A stretch of 32,147 bases of DNA from Priapulus caudatus (lineage: Eukaryota; Priapulida; Priapulimorpha; Priapulimorphida; Priapulidae): assembly GCF_000485595.1 (NCBI RefSeq), contig NW_014577593.1:156950-189096 (forward strand), given 5' to 3'. Position numbers and translations under genes: made by a program. This document shows positions 1 through 9,296 of this stretch, one piece after another (the first letter of the stretch is position 1; each line of letters begins with the position of its first letter). A model generated the notes under the pieces. The model searched no databases. It saw only the letters and a program-made list of their open reading frames with translations, and was not told where the DNA came from.

Positions 1-80
1 CCCCTTCGCGTCCTCCTGTACACGCCCCTGGTTTCGCCCCGGTTTCGCCCCCCCTAAGAAAATACCCTGGCGCCGCCCCT
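1..80. mobile_element. Two adjacent MITE right ends, cut by the window edge
   Basis: Positions 16-31 read CCTGTACACGCCCCTG, the same terminus as both ends of the complete element at 6912-7089. A second, related terminus (CCCTGGCGCCGCCCCTG) ends at about position 80. Two right ends so close together suggest one element inserted beside or into another. The left ends lie outside the window. CAGGGGCG-type ends are common in hAT-like non-autonomous elements; that assignment is inferred from the termini alone. Confidence 0.55.
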
Positions 81-1055
81 GATATATATATATATATCAG
101 AAGTAGATATATATATATAAGAGAACAAGAGAGGGGAAGGAGAGATTGGGGAGAGGGGTAGAGAAAGGGTGAGAGGGGGTGGAAGGGATAGAAATAGATA
201 GGTGACGGAAAAGGGAGTGAAAGTGAGAACGATGTAGTACAGATGGGTATGCATGGGAGCACTGTCCCCTGTTAACATTGTCTTCTTCAGGGGGTTATAC
301 CGCACTGGTGATTAATATCTGTAATTACCTGCTGTTTTTACAGAAACCTATGTAAACCAAGGACCACAGAAAGATCAGGGCCATGGCTAGCAGATGGACA
401 AGGGGGGCAGTTACATCACCAGAGGAATTTAGATACTGTTACATGGTCAAGGACGAATTGCCCATAGTCACCTGCCCAAAACTCAACTTGCATGTGGCTT
501 TGCAAGTTGCTAGCAAGCACACAAGCAAGGGCACTTGACCCTGGTGTGTACGAGTCTACAAGTCGAGAGTAAGACTGCTGATTCAAACGAGTGATCGAAC
601 AACTTCCAACTTTTTTACTGTGCTCATGAACAGGGCTGGCGTGGCAGTCGTAACCACCACTAAGTGTTTGCAAAAGATATCAGACAAGATATAAAACATT
701 AATAACTAGTTAGTATTATCTATTTTTGTTAATAAGAATACAATTATATAACCGATGACATATTCAGATCCATCTACTCATATAATAGATTGGCTACATC
801 AAAGATTTTAATTGCTAACACAACATGAACAACATGAAAATGATTTAGTTTCCTGGTATGTGTATAATGCTCTGACACGTCTATTTATGTTTAACTGCTC
901 ACATTGCATATTACAAAACAGTTGCCTCTAGCAAATCTTATTTTCAGGACATCTAGCATAAAACAATACATCAGTTCATGACACCAATAAGGGTTCATAC
1001 ACAATAGCCTATAGACCAAGAATTTTACAATAAACTAACTAGATTAATATTCAAT
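81..1055. other. Flank downstream of MRPS28, no confident gene
   Basis: This stretch holds AT dinucleotide runs (about 81-120), a purine-rich GA tract (about 121-220), and otherwise AT-rich DNA. It should contain the MRPS28 3' UTR next to position 1055. A TTTAAT at about 807-812 reads ATTAAA on the minus strand and is a weak poly(A)-signal candidate. One open stretch at 443-659 is listed separately. Confidence 0.5.
443..659 (-). other. Possible unassigned coding exon
   Basis: A minus-strand open frame is bounded by a plausible acceptor (CACTTAG ending at 660) and a plausible donor (CAT then GTAACA at 442). The translation has a protein-like composition, including the stretches YDCHASPVHEH and QVEFWAGDYGQFVLDHV. 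I do not recognise the family and see no partner exon in the window. It could be an exon of a gene lying mostly beyond the left edge, or a chance open frame. MRPS28 is complete without it. Confidence 0.2.
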
Positions 1056-1221
1056 TTAAGTATTAGCTGGGACTGAGGATGACTGTGAGTGGGACTGATA
1101 AAGACCCAGCAGACTTGCATCAGCTTCCAACAATGTCACGTCTTTCTCAGAGCCCAAAAATTTTGAAGAAAGTTCCAAGTCTATCAGACGAATTCTCACC
1201 ATAACTCCTCTGTGATATGCA
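1056..1221 (-). CDS. MRPS28: MRPS28 exon 2 (terminal)
   Basis: Starts right after the acceptor TTTATTGTTTCTTCAG and encodes the last 54 residues plus the split serine, ending with TAA at 1058-1056. It supplies the second half of the S1-like domain. The C-terminal tail is Ser/Gln-rich and not conserved, like the variable human tail. Confidence 0.93.
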
Positions 1222-4200
1222 CTGAAGAAACAATAAAACAGATTGATTTTAGCAAAATATACTTCATCTTTATACATGTACTTTTTATATTTATTTATTT
1301 AAAACTGCTTTCCCCTGAAATCCAAAACGTATCTTCTCAAAGTGGTGTTCTATGCAAGCATTTTGTGCATAAAAATATTCTGAATCAGCACAAACGTTTC
1401 CATGTTCGAACCCTGTACTCTGATGTTTACATCTGCAAAAGCGTCCGAAGCTTTTGTGCAGAATGATTTTTACACAATGGCTTCATGTGACTCGGCATCT
1501 ATGCATATAAATCTGTGCATCATTGGGGCATGCAGTATAGTATTAAAGCTGTTTACATAATTAAATTCTCCTAATATCTCTTACCAAAAGTATAACGAGG
1601 TACAACGAGTGTACTTTCAATACATTTATATAGGATTGTACATAGCCATAATGCTGGCAGTTGGCGGTTAACAAGGGATGGTATTACGAGGCTAAATTAC
1701 GTACAATACTACAAATAGATACAAATGATCTGTACATTGGCATTTTCCTGGCAATAAGTGAGATTGGCAGTATTACGAGGGGCAGTATAATGAGGATATA
1801 CTGTATATATACCATATTTACTCGTATATAAGTCACATTCGTGTATAAGTTGCACCCATACTTTGCCTTGAAAAGTTGGTACAAAACTTTTATAATCGAA
1901 ATTTACATGGAAGATGAGACTACAAGTGGCAGGGAGCAAATTTGATATACGGTGATTTCACACTTAATTGCAAGTCACTGTCCTCTGAGTAAATGAGCAG
2001 TTATCCCTGACTGATCAATTAATATTATTAATAATTATGAAACCAGTCGGCAAGCTCGAAAGACCAGTGGCGTGTTCAACAGAGCGTGCGCTCGATGCGA
2101 ACGCTCGATGCACGAACGCAGCGCCTCTTGAACGGCACACGAGCGCTCGCTGTGCGCTGGCTTCATCCAAGATGGCGGCCCCCATGGAGGGTTACTCAGC
2201 AGATTTTAATCGCGAGATTTTAATGTCTTCGAACAAGTACTGTTAAACGAATTAGCAGACGAAATTGATCCGAATTGAATTTAGAAGTAAATGAATGAAT
2301 GAAAAATGAAATGAAGTTGAAATAGATTGCAAATTGAAGTCAGAAATGTTAGATTCCCATTCGCCAGATTGCCCGTCGCCATCTTGTAAACAACTCGCGC
2401 GCTGCGCGAACAGCCTTTCGAGTTTGCGCGCGCTCGCTCGCGCAGTGTCGTTCAGAAGGCGAGCGCTCGCGAGCGTTCGCTCTTCTGAACATGCCTCAGA
2501 CCTAGAATAACGTTTCCTGGCTTAGGTTTCATGCATTGAAAAATATGGTAATTTATTCAAGATGGCTGCACCCATCATGCCCATATGCAATATCCGCTCG
2601 AGTGGTTCGGCAGTTATAATAGCGGCTGGTTGAGCTGCGCATTCTTAAAATCGCGAGATTGCGCAAGGTTCCATAGGTACTTGAAACAAACTAAAATATA
2701 AAGGCTGATATATAGGCTATATAGTGTTATTATAGTATTATATAGAGTTTGATGAGATCAAGTCTCGCCGCATTCGATCGCAAGCCGACTCAAGGTCGGC
2801 TTAACAAGGCCGCTTGCTCGCTAGTTTTATTTTATTTTTTCAGCTCGCACATCCCCTAGACCACAGGCACTTGGAGCGTTTCAATAAAATATAATGCTAA
2901 ATAAAAACGAAATCTATTTACTACCAAAGTCTTAAAGGCATAATAAGCCCATTGATTATGCAATGTTGACAAATGCTAAAGTAACTGGCACCTTGTGTAG
3001 TTAATAAGTACATAACCTTATAAGTTATAGCCAAACGTGTATTAGTTTGTCCAATATCACTGCTGGTTACATTACAAACAAGACTGGAAATCGGTTGTTA
3101 ATATGTATCAACGTATCATTTACGTGCCGTAAATGTCATCCAGGAGTCAAGCGATAACGTAAACATTTGTGCGGTCCGTATGTTTTGGACGCCAGATGAA
3201 ATGGAGGTGTCAGCGGTGTAATCACGGCCACGGACTAATCATGGAAATGGAGTAAAACACACGTACTAATCACGGATGCACGTGGACAGCCCTGACAAAA
3301 AGTTCCTTATCACGAGCGTCCATGTTTACGAAATCACTGATAATAGCATTGCGTACGGCCGAGCATGCGTGCAAAAATGTCCGGTGCACTATAAATCTGT
3401 ATCACACCCGCTTCGCCGGCAGCGGTTTAAAACTGTAACCAACTGATTTTTGGACTGCGGATTTCAATTAGACATTTCTTAGTAACCAGCAGTGATATTG
3501 GACAATCTACTACGCGTTTGGATGTAACATTGTAAGATTATGTACTTATTAACTACACAAGGTGCCAGTTACTTTAGCATTCGTCAACATTGCATAAGCA
3601 ATGGGCTTATTATGCCTTTAATGTTTCTCTACTCTCTTTCACCTATTATTGCCGACAATTTCCTGTAAATGCCGTCCAAATGCTCATCTGCAACACACGC
3701 TGGCTGCCGCACGCTAGCTGCTGCACACTGACACATAAATATATAGCATGTAGGAAAGCGTGCTGCCAAAATTCACTCGACGCTTGCTTGATTTCACACA
3801 GATACAACACAATTATTCAATAATTCTACTCCATCTTTGTTTCTATTTGAAGGACAGTGTTCACTTTTTATAAAAAACATACTGTCTGTGTTCGTAACCG
3901 AGCTGTGTCATGCGAAATCACACAAAGCCTGACAAAATTCTCGCGTTCGCCCCCGTTGCGCAGTTTATGTAAATGGCTGCAAGTACAGGGCTATAAGCAA
4001 AGCACTGCATTTTGGGAAACTACCACGCTGCTTTCCAACTCCCGTACGAGCCTCGTCAAAGCCGCCAGTGGAGCGTTGCAATAATGCGGCGCAAAAATGA
4101 GGTCACGAAGAGAGCCGGTAGGCATTTCCTGATTCCGACAGCCATTTACATAAACTGCGCAACGAGTGCGAACGCGAGAATTTCGTCAGGCTTTGTGTGA

Positions 4201-5149
4201 TTTTGCGTGACAAAGCTCGGTTACAAACACACAGTATGTTTTTATAACAAGTGAACACTGCCGTTCAAATAGAAACAAAGATGGAGTAGAATGGTTAAAT
4301 ATTTGTGTTGTATTCGTATGAAATCAAGCAAGTGTCGAGCGAATTTTGGCAGCATGCTTTCCTACCTGCTATATATTTATGTGTCAGTGTGCAGCAGCTA
4401 GCGTGTGCGGCAGCCAGCATGTGTTGCAGATGAGCATTTGGACGGCATTTACAGGAAATTGTTGGCAATAATAGGTGAAAGAGAGTAGAGAAACATTAAG
4501 ACTTTGGTAGTAAATAGATTTCGTATTTATTTAGCATTATTATGATATTTTATTGAAACGCTCCAAGTCCAAGTCCCTGTGCCCCAGACCGTATACAATA
4601 ACGAGATATTGGCAAAGCCATGGGCCATGGAACGGCATATGGATATCCAGGGCGTATTATTACTATTAATATGGTGGCCCGACATAAACACCAAATAGAT
4701 GATTTTCACCTTCCATTTTTCTGTGGTCGTTTGCAGACGCAGTGAAATTTTCCACCGAAGTCTATGTAAAGGTCATCCTCAACAGTGGAGAATATTTTCC
4801 CAACGACTACACGACCTTCTGACTCTCCTATCTGCACCAGCTTTGAATGTCTAAGTCTTGTGCTAAACGATTCACTCGTCGCGTCTTCAGCAATGGCCGA
4901 ATGTTCTTGCGATTTTAGATGCTGGAATCTGTTGAACGCTTTCGCAAAGCCGCTTTTACTGACCAATTTGTCACTGTCACTGTCAAATTCGGAAACAGCA
5001 ATAGGATCGTTTTTCTTTTGAAGCCTATCTAGGGGATCACTCTGGTCGTTAGCTGGTTTCTCTGAACTGCACAATGCCCGTGGATTTGATAAAACCCTAA
5101 AATTTCTCAAGAACAACGCTCCACGAATAGTTAACATGGAGGCTGACAT
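1056..5149 (-). CDS. MRPS28: Mitochondrial ribosomal protein S28 (bS1m), two exons
   Basis: Encodes mitochondrial ribosomal protein S28 (bS1m), an S1-like RNA-binding protein of the small mitoribosomal subunit in the matrix. Exon 1 (5149-4710) and exon 2 (1221-1056) join in phase 2 to give 201 residues, close to the family's usual length. The N-terminus ([17 protein letters not shown]) is basic and hydrophobic, as expected for a mitochondrial presequence. The family signature is clear: [10 protein letters not shown], then GRVVVGKIF, then [17 protein letters not shown] from exon 1, continuing as [16 protein letters not shown] and [11 protein letters not shown] in exon 2. The exon junction (KNG-S-AYHRG) keeps the human spacing with no gap. 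The donor is AG then GTGAAA; the acceptor is TTTCTTCAG. The start is the first ATG of the presequence. The only unusual feature is the transposon-packed intron. Confidence 0.95.
2065..2499. mobile_element. GC-rich inverted-repeat MITE
   Basis: The left terminus (CAGTGGCGTGTTCAACAGAG at 2065) and the complement of the right terminus (CTGAGGCATGTTCAGAAGAG from 2499) align imperfectly. The inverted similarity continues inward for about 100 bp (GAACGGCACACGAGCG against GAACGACACTGCGCGAGCG). No coding capacity is seen. Termini look hAT-like. A clear target duplication was not found, so the limits are approximate. Both arms carry CAAGATGGCG sequences. Confidence 0.5.
2868..4585. mobile_element. Long inverted-repeat element interrupted by a second MITE
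   Basis: The left arm starts near CACTTGGAGCGTTTC (2868) and the right arm ends as its complement near 4585. The left arm resumes at 3622 (TGTTTCTCTACTCTCTTTC) after an insertion, and its complement is continuous on the right (about 4140-4500). This shows that the 2936-3617 element landed inside an older copy. Removing the insertion leaves about 1.03 kb with arms of about 430 bp around a unique centre (about 3990-4135). No transposase frame is present, so this is a non-autonomous foldback element. A half copy of the same family lies at 9080-9296. Confidence 0.8.
2936..3617. mobile_element. 682-bp MITE in a TTAA target site
   Basis: Flanked by TTAA on both sides (2932-2935 and 3618-3621). The ends are exact complements for 19 bp (AGGCATAATAAGCCCATTG), and near-perfect inverted similarity extends about 135 bp (2936-3069 against 3482-3617). 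The centre is unique and non-coding. A TTAA target duplication is known for piggyBac and Kolobok superfamilies; the termini alone do not decide between them. It interrupts the surrounding foldback element, so it is the younger insertion. Confidence 0.85.
4710..5149 (-). CDS. MRPS28: MRPS28 exon 1
   Basis: Holds the start codon (5147-5149), the presequence, an acidic low-complexity linker (DSDSDKL), and the first half of the S1-like fold ending at [10 protein letters not shown]. It ends in phase 2 at the donor GT at 4709-4708. Without splicing, the frame would stop two codons after the junction (AGG TGA), so the intron is required. Confidence 0.95.
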
Positions 5150-5712
5150 TTTGGTATCGCCAGTGCACCGAGAGCGCCATCTCTCGTTGAGTTTTGGCAG
5201 AGACGTGTACTAACTTGTTTAATTCACAAAGGATTGTGGGGTTTACGTACAGCGATGTCCGCATCTCAACAACAACATCGATGAGATAAACGAGGGAATT
5301 CGCGGTTGTAAAAGTAATTCACACATGCATTTAATTAATCTTACGGATCGCACGGGTACCTTATTCATAAGTATCCGACAATCTGTTTAAATATAAATGA
5401 TCTTAGTTGACCATAAAAGGTAAGCCGTAAGGTTAGCTCGCTAGACTCTAGTCTAGTTCTAAGTTTATGTGTAGGCCTAACTGTACTCTGTAGGCCGTGG
5501 CTACGCGACCGGTTCCGGGCGAGGAGCCGCCAGGCTACGCGCCCGGACATCCATCTCACACAGTGAGCTTTTTTTATTTTTTATTTTTATTTATTTAGGC
5601 AATTATCCATCATATACATTATACAATACATACCTAGCATGCATACTTTTACAATAAAATTCTGAATTCATAAAATTGGATACCGGTAACTACTAAGGAT
5701 ATATACACAAAA
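5150..5712. other. Upstream flank of MRPS28
   Basis: The MRPS28 promoter and 5' UTR should lie in the first few hundred bases, but no TATA box or recognisable initiator stands out. A GC-rich patch (about 5495-5550) and a T-rich tract (5567-5600) follow. No gene is seen. Confidence 0.4.
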
Positions 5713-6582
5713 CAGGGCTCAATTTTAACAGTCGTCCGGTCGTCCGTGACGACTGGATTTTCTCTCGGGCAACTACAAATTGCTTTCGTGGTTGTTCGGT
5801 GTCCAACCTCTATAAAATCAATAACCTGAGCTCTCTATACTAGTGTTGGCGTACACGTACAGTAGCGCTTCAGGTATTTGAAATCTGGTATCCCTTTTTT
5901 AGATAGTAATTTCAACAATGTTGGTATCCAAAACTTTTAAATAAGCAATAATGACGGTGCGCGCTTCTTCTCGTTCATCGCTCCTGGGCGATCGATCGCT
6001 CGCGGGCCACCAGCGAGCGCGCGTTCATATTACATACGGCCAGGGTTGCACAATACGCTGCAAACGTACATGTCTAGACGCATTGTCTGGCTTGCTTGAT
6101 ACAATGTATAACATCACGTGTATGTACATGTATCGCGCGCACTCGCTCTACGCCCACTCGCTCATTTGTAATTTGTAATTCGCCAGCCAATTACTATAGA
6201 GATCAGTGGCCTCGATAAACAAACTGTCATGGAGGACATCATTTGCCGACTGCATTGAATGTAAATGTTATAAAATAAATTTCATGCAACTTTTAATTAC
6301 TATTATTATACGTCATTGATCCCAGCATCATTTACCACATTACCAATATTTTATTCTCTTCATATAATGAGTGAAACAATGCGAATGGCCATGTCTGCTG
6401 TCACTGCAATACGTACAAAATGTACATGATTAGGCCTTTTGCTTTACAGCACTGAGCATCACGTGAGCAGAGCGCATGCAGCACATGTTTAAATAATATC
6501 CGGACAACCAAAACTCTTGAGGGACAACCATATGCCACTCTTTTGGAGGACAACCAAAAAAAAACCTTAAAATTGAGCACTG
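5713..6582. mobile_element. 870-bp CAGGGCTC-ended MITE with 5-bp target duplication
   Basis: The left end CAGGGCTCAATTTTAA (5713) matches the complement of the right end TTAAAATTGAGCACTG (ending 6582). The element is flanked by identical CAAAA pentamers (5708-5712 and 6583-6587). A short GGTTGTCC-type word recurs near both ends. The interior has no transposase frame. Termini of this type occur in hAT-related elements; the 5-bp duplication argues for a 5-bp-TSD subgroup rather than classical 8-bp hAT. Confidence 0.7.
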
Positions 6583-6911
6583 CAAAAAGCATGACTAGCA
6601 CACTTATTTACACACGAAGGGTCGTTGTCGTATAATATGTACCCGAGGTAACTATTTAATATGGTTAGGGTGTTAGGGTTAGGGAGTAGGCGTAGGCGAC
6701 ATACTCGCCGACACCTCGGTTACTACATATACGACAACAACCCCTTCAGCCTGATTTACATTGTGGTCCTTGTTTTGCTATGCCTTGAATCTAACAATTA
6801 CACTACTAGTCTAATACTATCAGGACTAACTATTGAAATATACAAATTTGTAGTTTTAACCACTAACCAGTCATACAATGGTACATTCTTATAAGACGAT
6901 ACAAACTTTTC
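6583..6911. other. Spacer with a short TTAGGG-like tract
   Basis: At 6662-6687 the sequence GGTTAGGGTGTTAGGGTTAG, followed by GGAGTAGG, contains about three degenerate telomere-type units. The rest is AT-rich with no coding signal. The tract is too short to be more than an interstitial remnant or coincidence. Confidence 0.35.
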
Positions 6912-7089
6912 CAGGGGCGTGTACAGGATTTGTACCAGGGGGGGTCTAACCGTAACCCAAACTTGCGAGCACGCGAAGGGGGGGTCTGGGGGAAAATTTT
7001 AGGAATTAGACCTCCTTAGATGCGTTTTCTGCGCGAGCAGGGGGGGGGGGTCCGGACCCCCTGGACCACCCCCCCTGTACACGCCCCTG
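6912..7089. mobile_element. 178-bp CAGGGGCG-ended MITE
   Basis: The inverted ends CAGGGGCGTGTACAGG and CCTGTACACGCCCCTG match perfectly over 16 bp and are flanked by identical TTTTC pentamers (6907-6911 and 7090-7094). The interior is rich in G and C runs. It belongs to the same family as the terminus at 16-31. The short length and sharp ends suggest a fairly recent non-autonomous copy. Confidence 0.8.
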
Positions 7090-7124
7090 TTTTCTTATGC
7101 CTAATTTCAACCGAATTCTTTTAG

Positions 7125-7450
7125 CGAAAATCATACTCCTCTGCCTCTAATGTTTCTACCTTTTCCATCAGACATTGCAGCTTAACACTATACTTTAAAC
7201 TAGAATAAACAGAATTTGTCCTAACTTGCTGTGGTAGAGAGTTCCAATCTTCAATTGCAGTATAAGTAAAATAGTTTTTCCCACTGCTTCCCACCCTCGG
7301 TTTAGTAAATTTTGTACAGATCTGAAAATATTTAAGCGTCAAGGCCTGTGTTAATTCAGTTGGCAGATAGATTAACTTTTTAACAACACATTACTTTGCC
7401 TTAAAATTGTACTTGGCAGAGACTGAGCAATTCAACCCTCAGCAATTTGA
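7125..7450 (-). pseudogene. 3' remnant of a LINE reverse transcriptase
   Basis: The minus-strand frame (about 7342-7125) reads KPRVGSSGKNYFTYTAIEDW then NSLPQQVRTNSVYSSLKYSV. This is the characteristic tail after the reverse-transcriptase domain of CR1/L2/Jockey-type LINEs (pattern: G+..FSY.....WNSLP..+R....S.FK..LK). Further related sequence with stops extends upstream to about 7450 (RETTNFKLLRVELLSLC). The rest of the LINE is missing, so this is a 5'-truncated, decayed copy. Confidence 0.7.
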
Positions 7451-7861
7451 AGTTTATGTTTCTCTTTTTTTAAGTAAGTGTTTTAGTCTTTGGTGTCCCC
7501 AAAGATTAAAATACTCAACTCAAATGTGATATTTTTGTGATGAAGATTAATTGTTTAATTATGCTGCCTGAGAGTGCAGGAAATTGCATCTAAGAGGTGT
7601 AATTTTCAAAAAAAATTCTGGGAGAGGGCCCTCGGACCTCGCCTAATCAGGGACCCCTGAACCCACCCCCATAGTCTACTTTTTCACTAAATTCTTTGAC
7701 AATCATTTTTGTTCTAAAATTTGGGCGAGTTAACTTATTGACTCACTCGCCCAGTTTGGCGAGAGGTTTTTATTTTAAAGCTCTAACACTGTTGTAGGTG
7801 AATAATTAAACCATTTTATCACCATGTAAAATCTCTTTCTTGCGTGGACGCAACAAGCTAG
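7451..7861. other. Repeat-like intergenic DNA
   Basis: A stretch near 7615-7675 with runs such as GGGCCCTCGGACC and GACCCCTGAACCCACCCCC looks like part of an interspersed repeat, but I could not define its ends. No coding signal. Confidence 0.3.
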
Positions 7862-8000
7862 AGTGATGAGAAAGTAAGCATTTTGCTAGATATGTGGATG
7901 GAGAGGCCGGTTTTGTTTGATGTTACACTGCCGGAATACAGCGATCGCACTAAGATCCATGCGGCATATAAAGATGTCGCGATCCAACTGGAAATGTCGG
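7862..8000 (+). pseudogene. MADF/Myb-SANT-like half domain (lone exon or relic)
   Basis: The frame reads SDEKVSILLDMWMERPVLFD, then VTLPEYSDRTKIHAAYKDVA and IQLEMSG. This matches the first half of MADF-type DNA-binding domains (pattern: hhphh.ERP.LaD...pDY.DR.K...Ah.phA..L). It begins after a possible acceptor (CTAG at 7858-7861) and ends at a good donor (GG then GTAAAT at 8001). The second half of the domain is not found downstream. MADF and related Myb/SANT domains occur in transcription factors and in the accessory protein of PIF/Harbinger transposons, so it may be a stranded exon of either. No partner exon is seen before the oppositely oriented reeler gene. Confidence 0.45.
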
Positions 8001-8155
8001 GTAAATATTGCCCATGCTGCCAGTGTAATTTTTCGCCAAATGGTATCCAGTCGCTTGCATGCGCACACTCGGCGAGGCGTGCGACCGATCGCATGCGATT
8101 GCAGGTCGCAGCGAAGTCGCAAGTCTGCGCTAGGCTTAAATTAGCACAGTGACTA

Positions 8156-8610
8156 GCTGCGTTCACACGAGGATTTCAGTACAGTACCTGATTCGTTACC
8201 AGTACCGTTCACACGGTAAAAATATACGCGGCTTATTCAGTACCGTACTGAAATACGCAGCTTACTCCGCGCTGAAATGTGATTCCGCGCCGAGTAAGCC
8301 GCGTATTTCAGTACGGTACTGATTAAGCCGCGTATATTCGGCACCACGCTGGTCGCGTATTGTCTGTCGTGTGAACGCAATTTCGAATTGCGAAACTGTA
8401 GTGCGCTTACCTAGACTGGTACCCGTTTGCTACACGACGTTAGTGTAGCGTGTGGAACTGTTGACCGGGTACCAGTCTATATTATACCTAGCCAGCTAAG
8501 CCTCGATTCTCGTGTGAACGCTTCAGGTTGTGTTAGCACGGTATTTCAGCTGAATTCAGCACCAGATAAGTACGGAACCAGCGAGGCCGTGTATCTCGTG
8601 TGAACGCAGC
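8156..8610. mobile_element. 455-bp palindromic MITE
   Basis: The ends GCTGCGTTCACACGAG and CTCGTGTGAACGCAGC are exact inverted repeats. Inside, 8222-8335 is a near-perfect palindrome centred near 8276 (ATACGCGGCTTATTCAGTAC and its complement). A second hairpin (about 8413-8480) pairs AGACTGGTACCCG with CGGGTACCAGTCT. GACT lies at both outer flanks (8151-8154, 8611-8614) with one extra base on the left, so the target duplication is only tentative. No coding frame. Confidence 0.75.
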
Positions 8611-8668
8611 GACTGTGAACTTTGTGTGACACTGATTGTGAACTTTGTGTGACACTGACTGTGGACTA
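8611..8668 (+). repeat. 23-bp tandem repeat, about 2.5 units
   Basis: The unit GACTGTGAACTTTGTGTGAC plus ACT is repeated at once with a single change and followed by a partial unit; a degenerate TTTGTGACACTGATTGTG follows at about 8680. It abuts the right end of the MITE. Confidence 0.75.
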
Positions 8669-9079
8669 TGAAGGGCTCATTTTGTGACACTGATTGTGTG
8701 TCCCGTACAGGATTTTTGCATGGTAAGCAATGTGTTTTATGTTTGTCTGAATTACATGCATCACATTCACTACATTTTTGGTGAATATTTGTATTTTGTG
8801 GAGGAAAATTGTTCACTTTGAAAGGATTCAAATCAATGCCCAGGATGCACTAAATGGCTTCCTTTTTTTAAATCCTGGGGGGGACACCACCCTCCCTTAG
8901 CCCACCACCCCAAACGCCTTCGGCGTTTGCTGTGAAGCCTGTGATTGCCCTTGGCAATCAAAAAATTACTATCTCAATGATCAGGGTTGGCATCTCTGTA
9001 ATCTATTATCTGAATAAAATGTGTTGACCAAACGCCCAATTTAATGTGATAAATAAGTATATATAATTTTTTATTTATA
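8669..9079. other. Intergenic DNA with short hairpins
   Basis: About 8875-8960 carries C-rich runs followed by two small hairpins (AACGCCTTCGGCGTTT and TGATTGCCCTTGGCAATCA). These look like part of an interspersed element, not assigned. No coding sequence. Confidence 0.35.
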
Positions 9080-9296
9080 CTTATATTTGTATTTATTTAT
9101 ATTTATGTTTGTGCACAGCGACATACGTACATGTGTGCATTCAGACTGTGTGTTGCAGAGTAGTGATTGAATGACATTTACGTGGAGTTACTCGTTGATA
9201 GAGAAGATATAAACATATAAAGACTTTGGTAGTAAATACATTTCGTGTTTATTTACCATCATTTCATTAATGACATGTTCCAAGTTCCTGTGTACC
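9080..9296. mobile_element. Half copy of the MRPS28-intron foldback family
   Basis: The segment ending AGACTTTGGTAGTAAATACA, then TTTCGTGTTTATTTA, and finally CCAAGTTCCTGTG follows the same order as 4365-4585 in the MRPS28 intron, with substitutions and small gaps. The matching left arm is absent, so this is a truncated or decayed copy. Confidence 0.6.

Larger units (their letters stand above)
1222..4709 (-). other. MRPS28 intron, filled with repeats
   Basis: A 3,488-bp GT-AG intron. It contains a GC-rich inverted-repeat element (2065-2499) and a nested pair of inverted-repeat elements (about 2868-4585 with 2936-3617 inside). Around 1810-1860 is a stretch (ATTTACTCGTATATAAGTC) that resembles a DNA-transposon end common in animals, but I cannot define its limits. 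Together the recognisable elements fill more than half of the intron. No coding sequence is evident. Confidence 0.85.

Noticed and set aside
7858-8166. 102-codon minus-strand open frame
   Set aside because: Antisense to the MADF-like stretch, whose plus-strand translation matches a known domain pattern.
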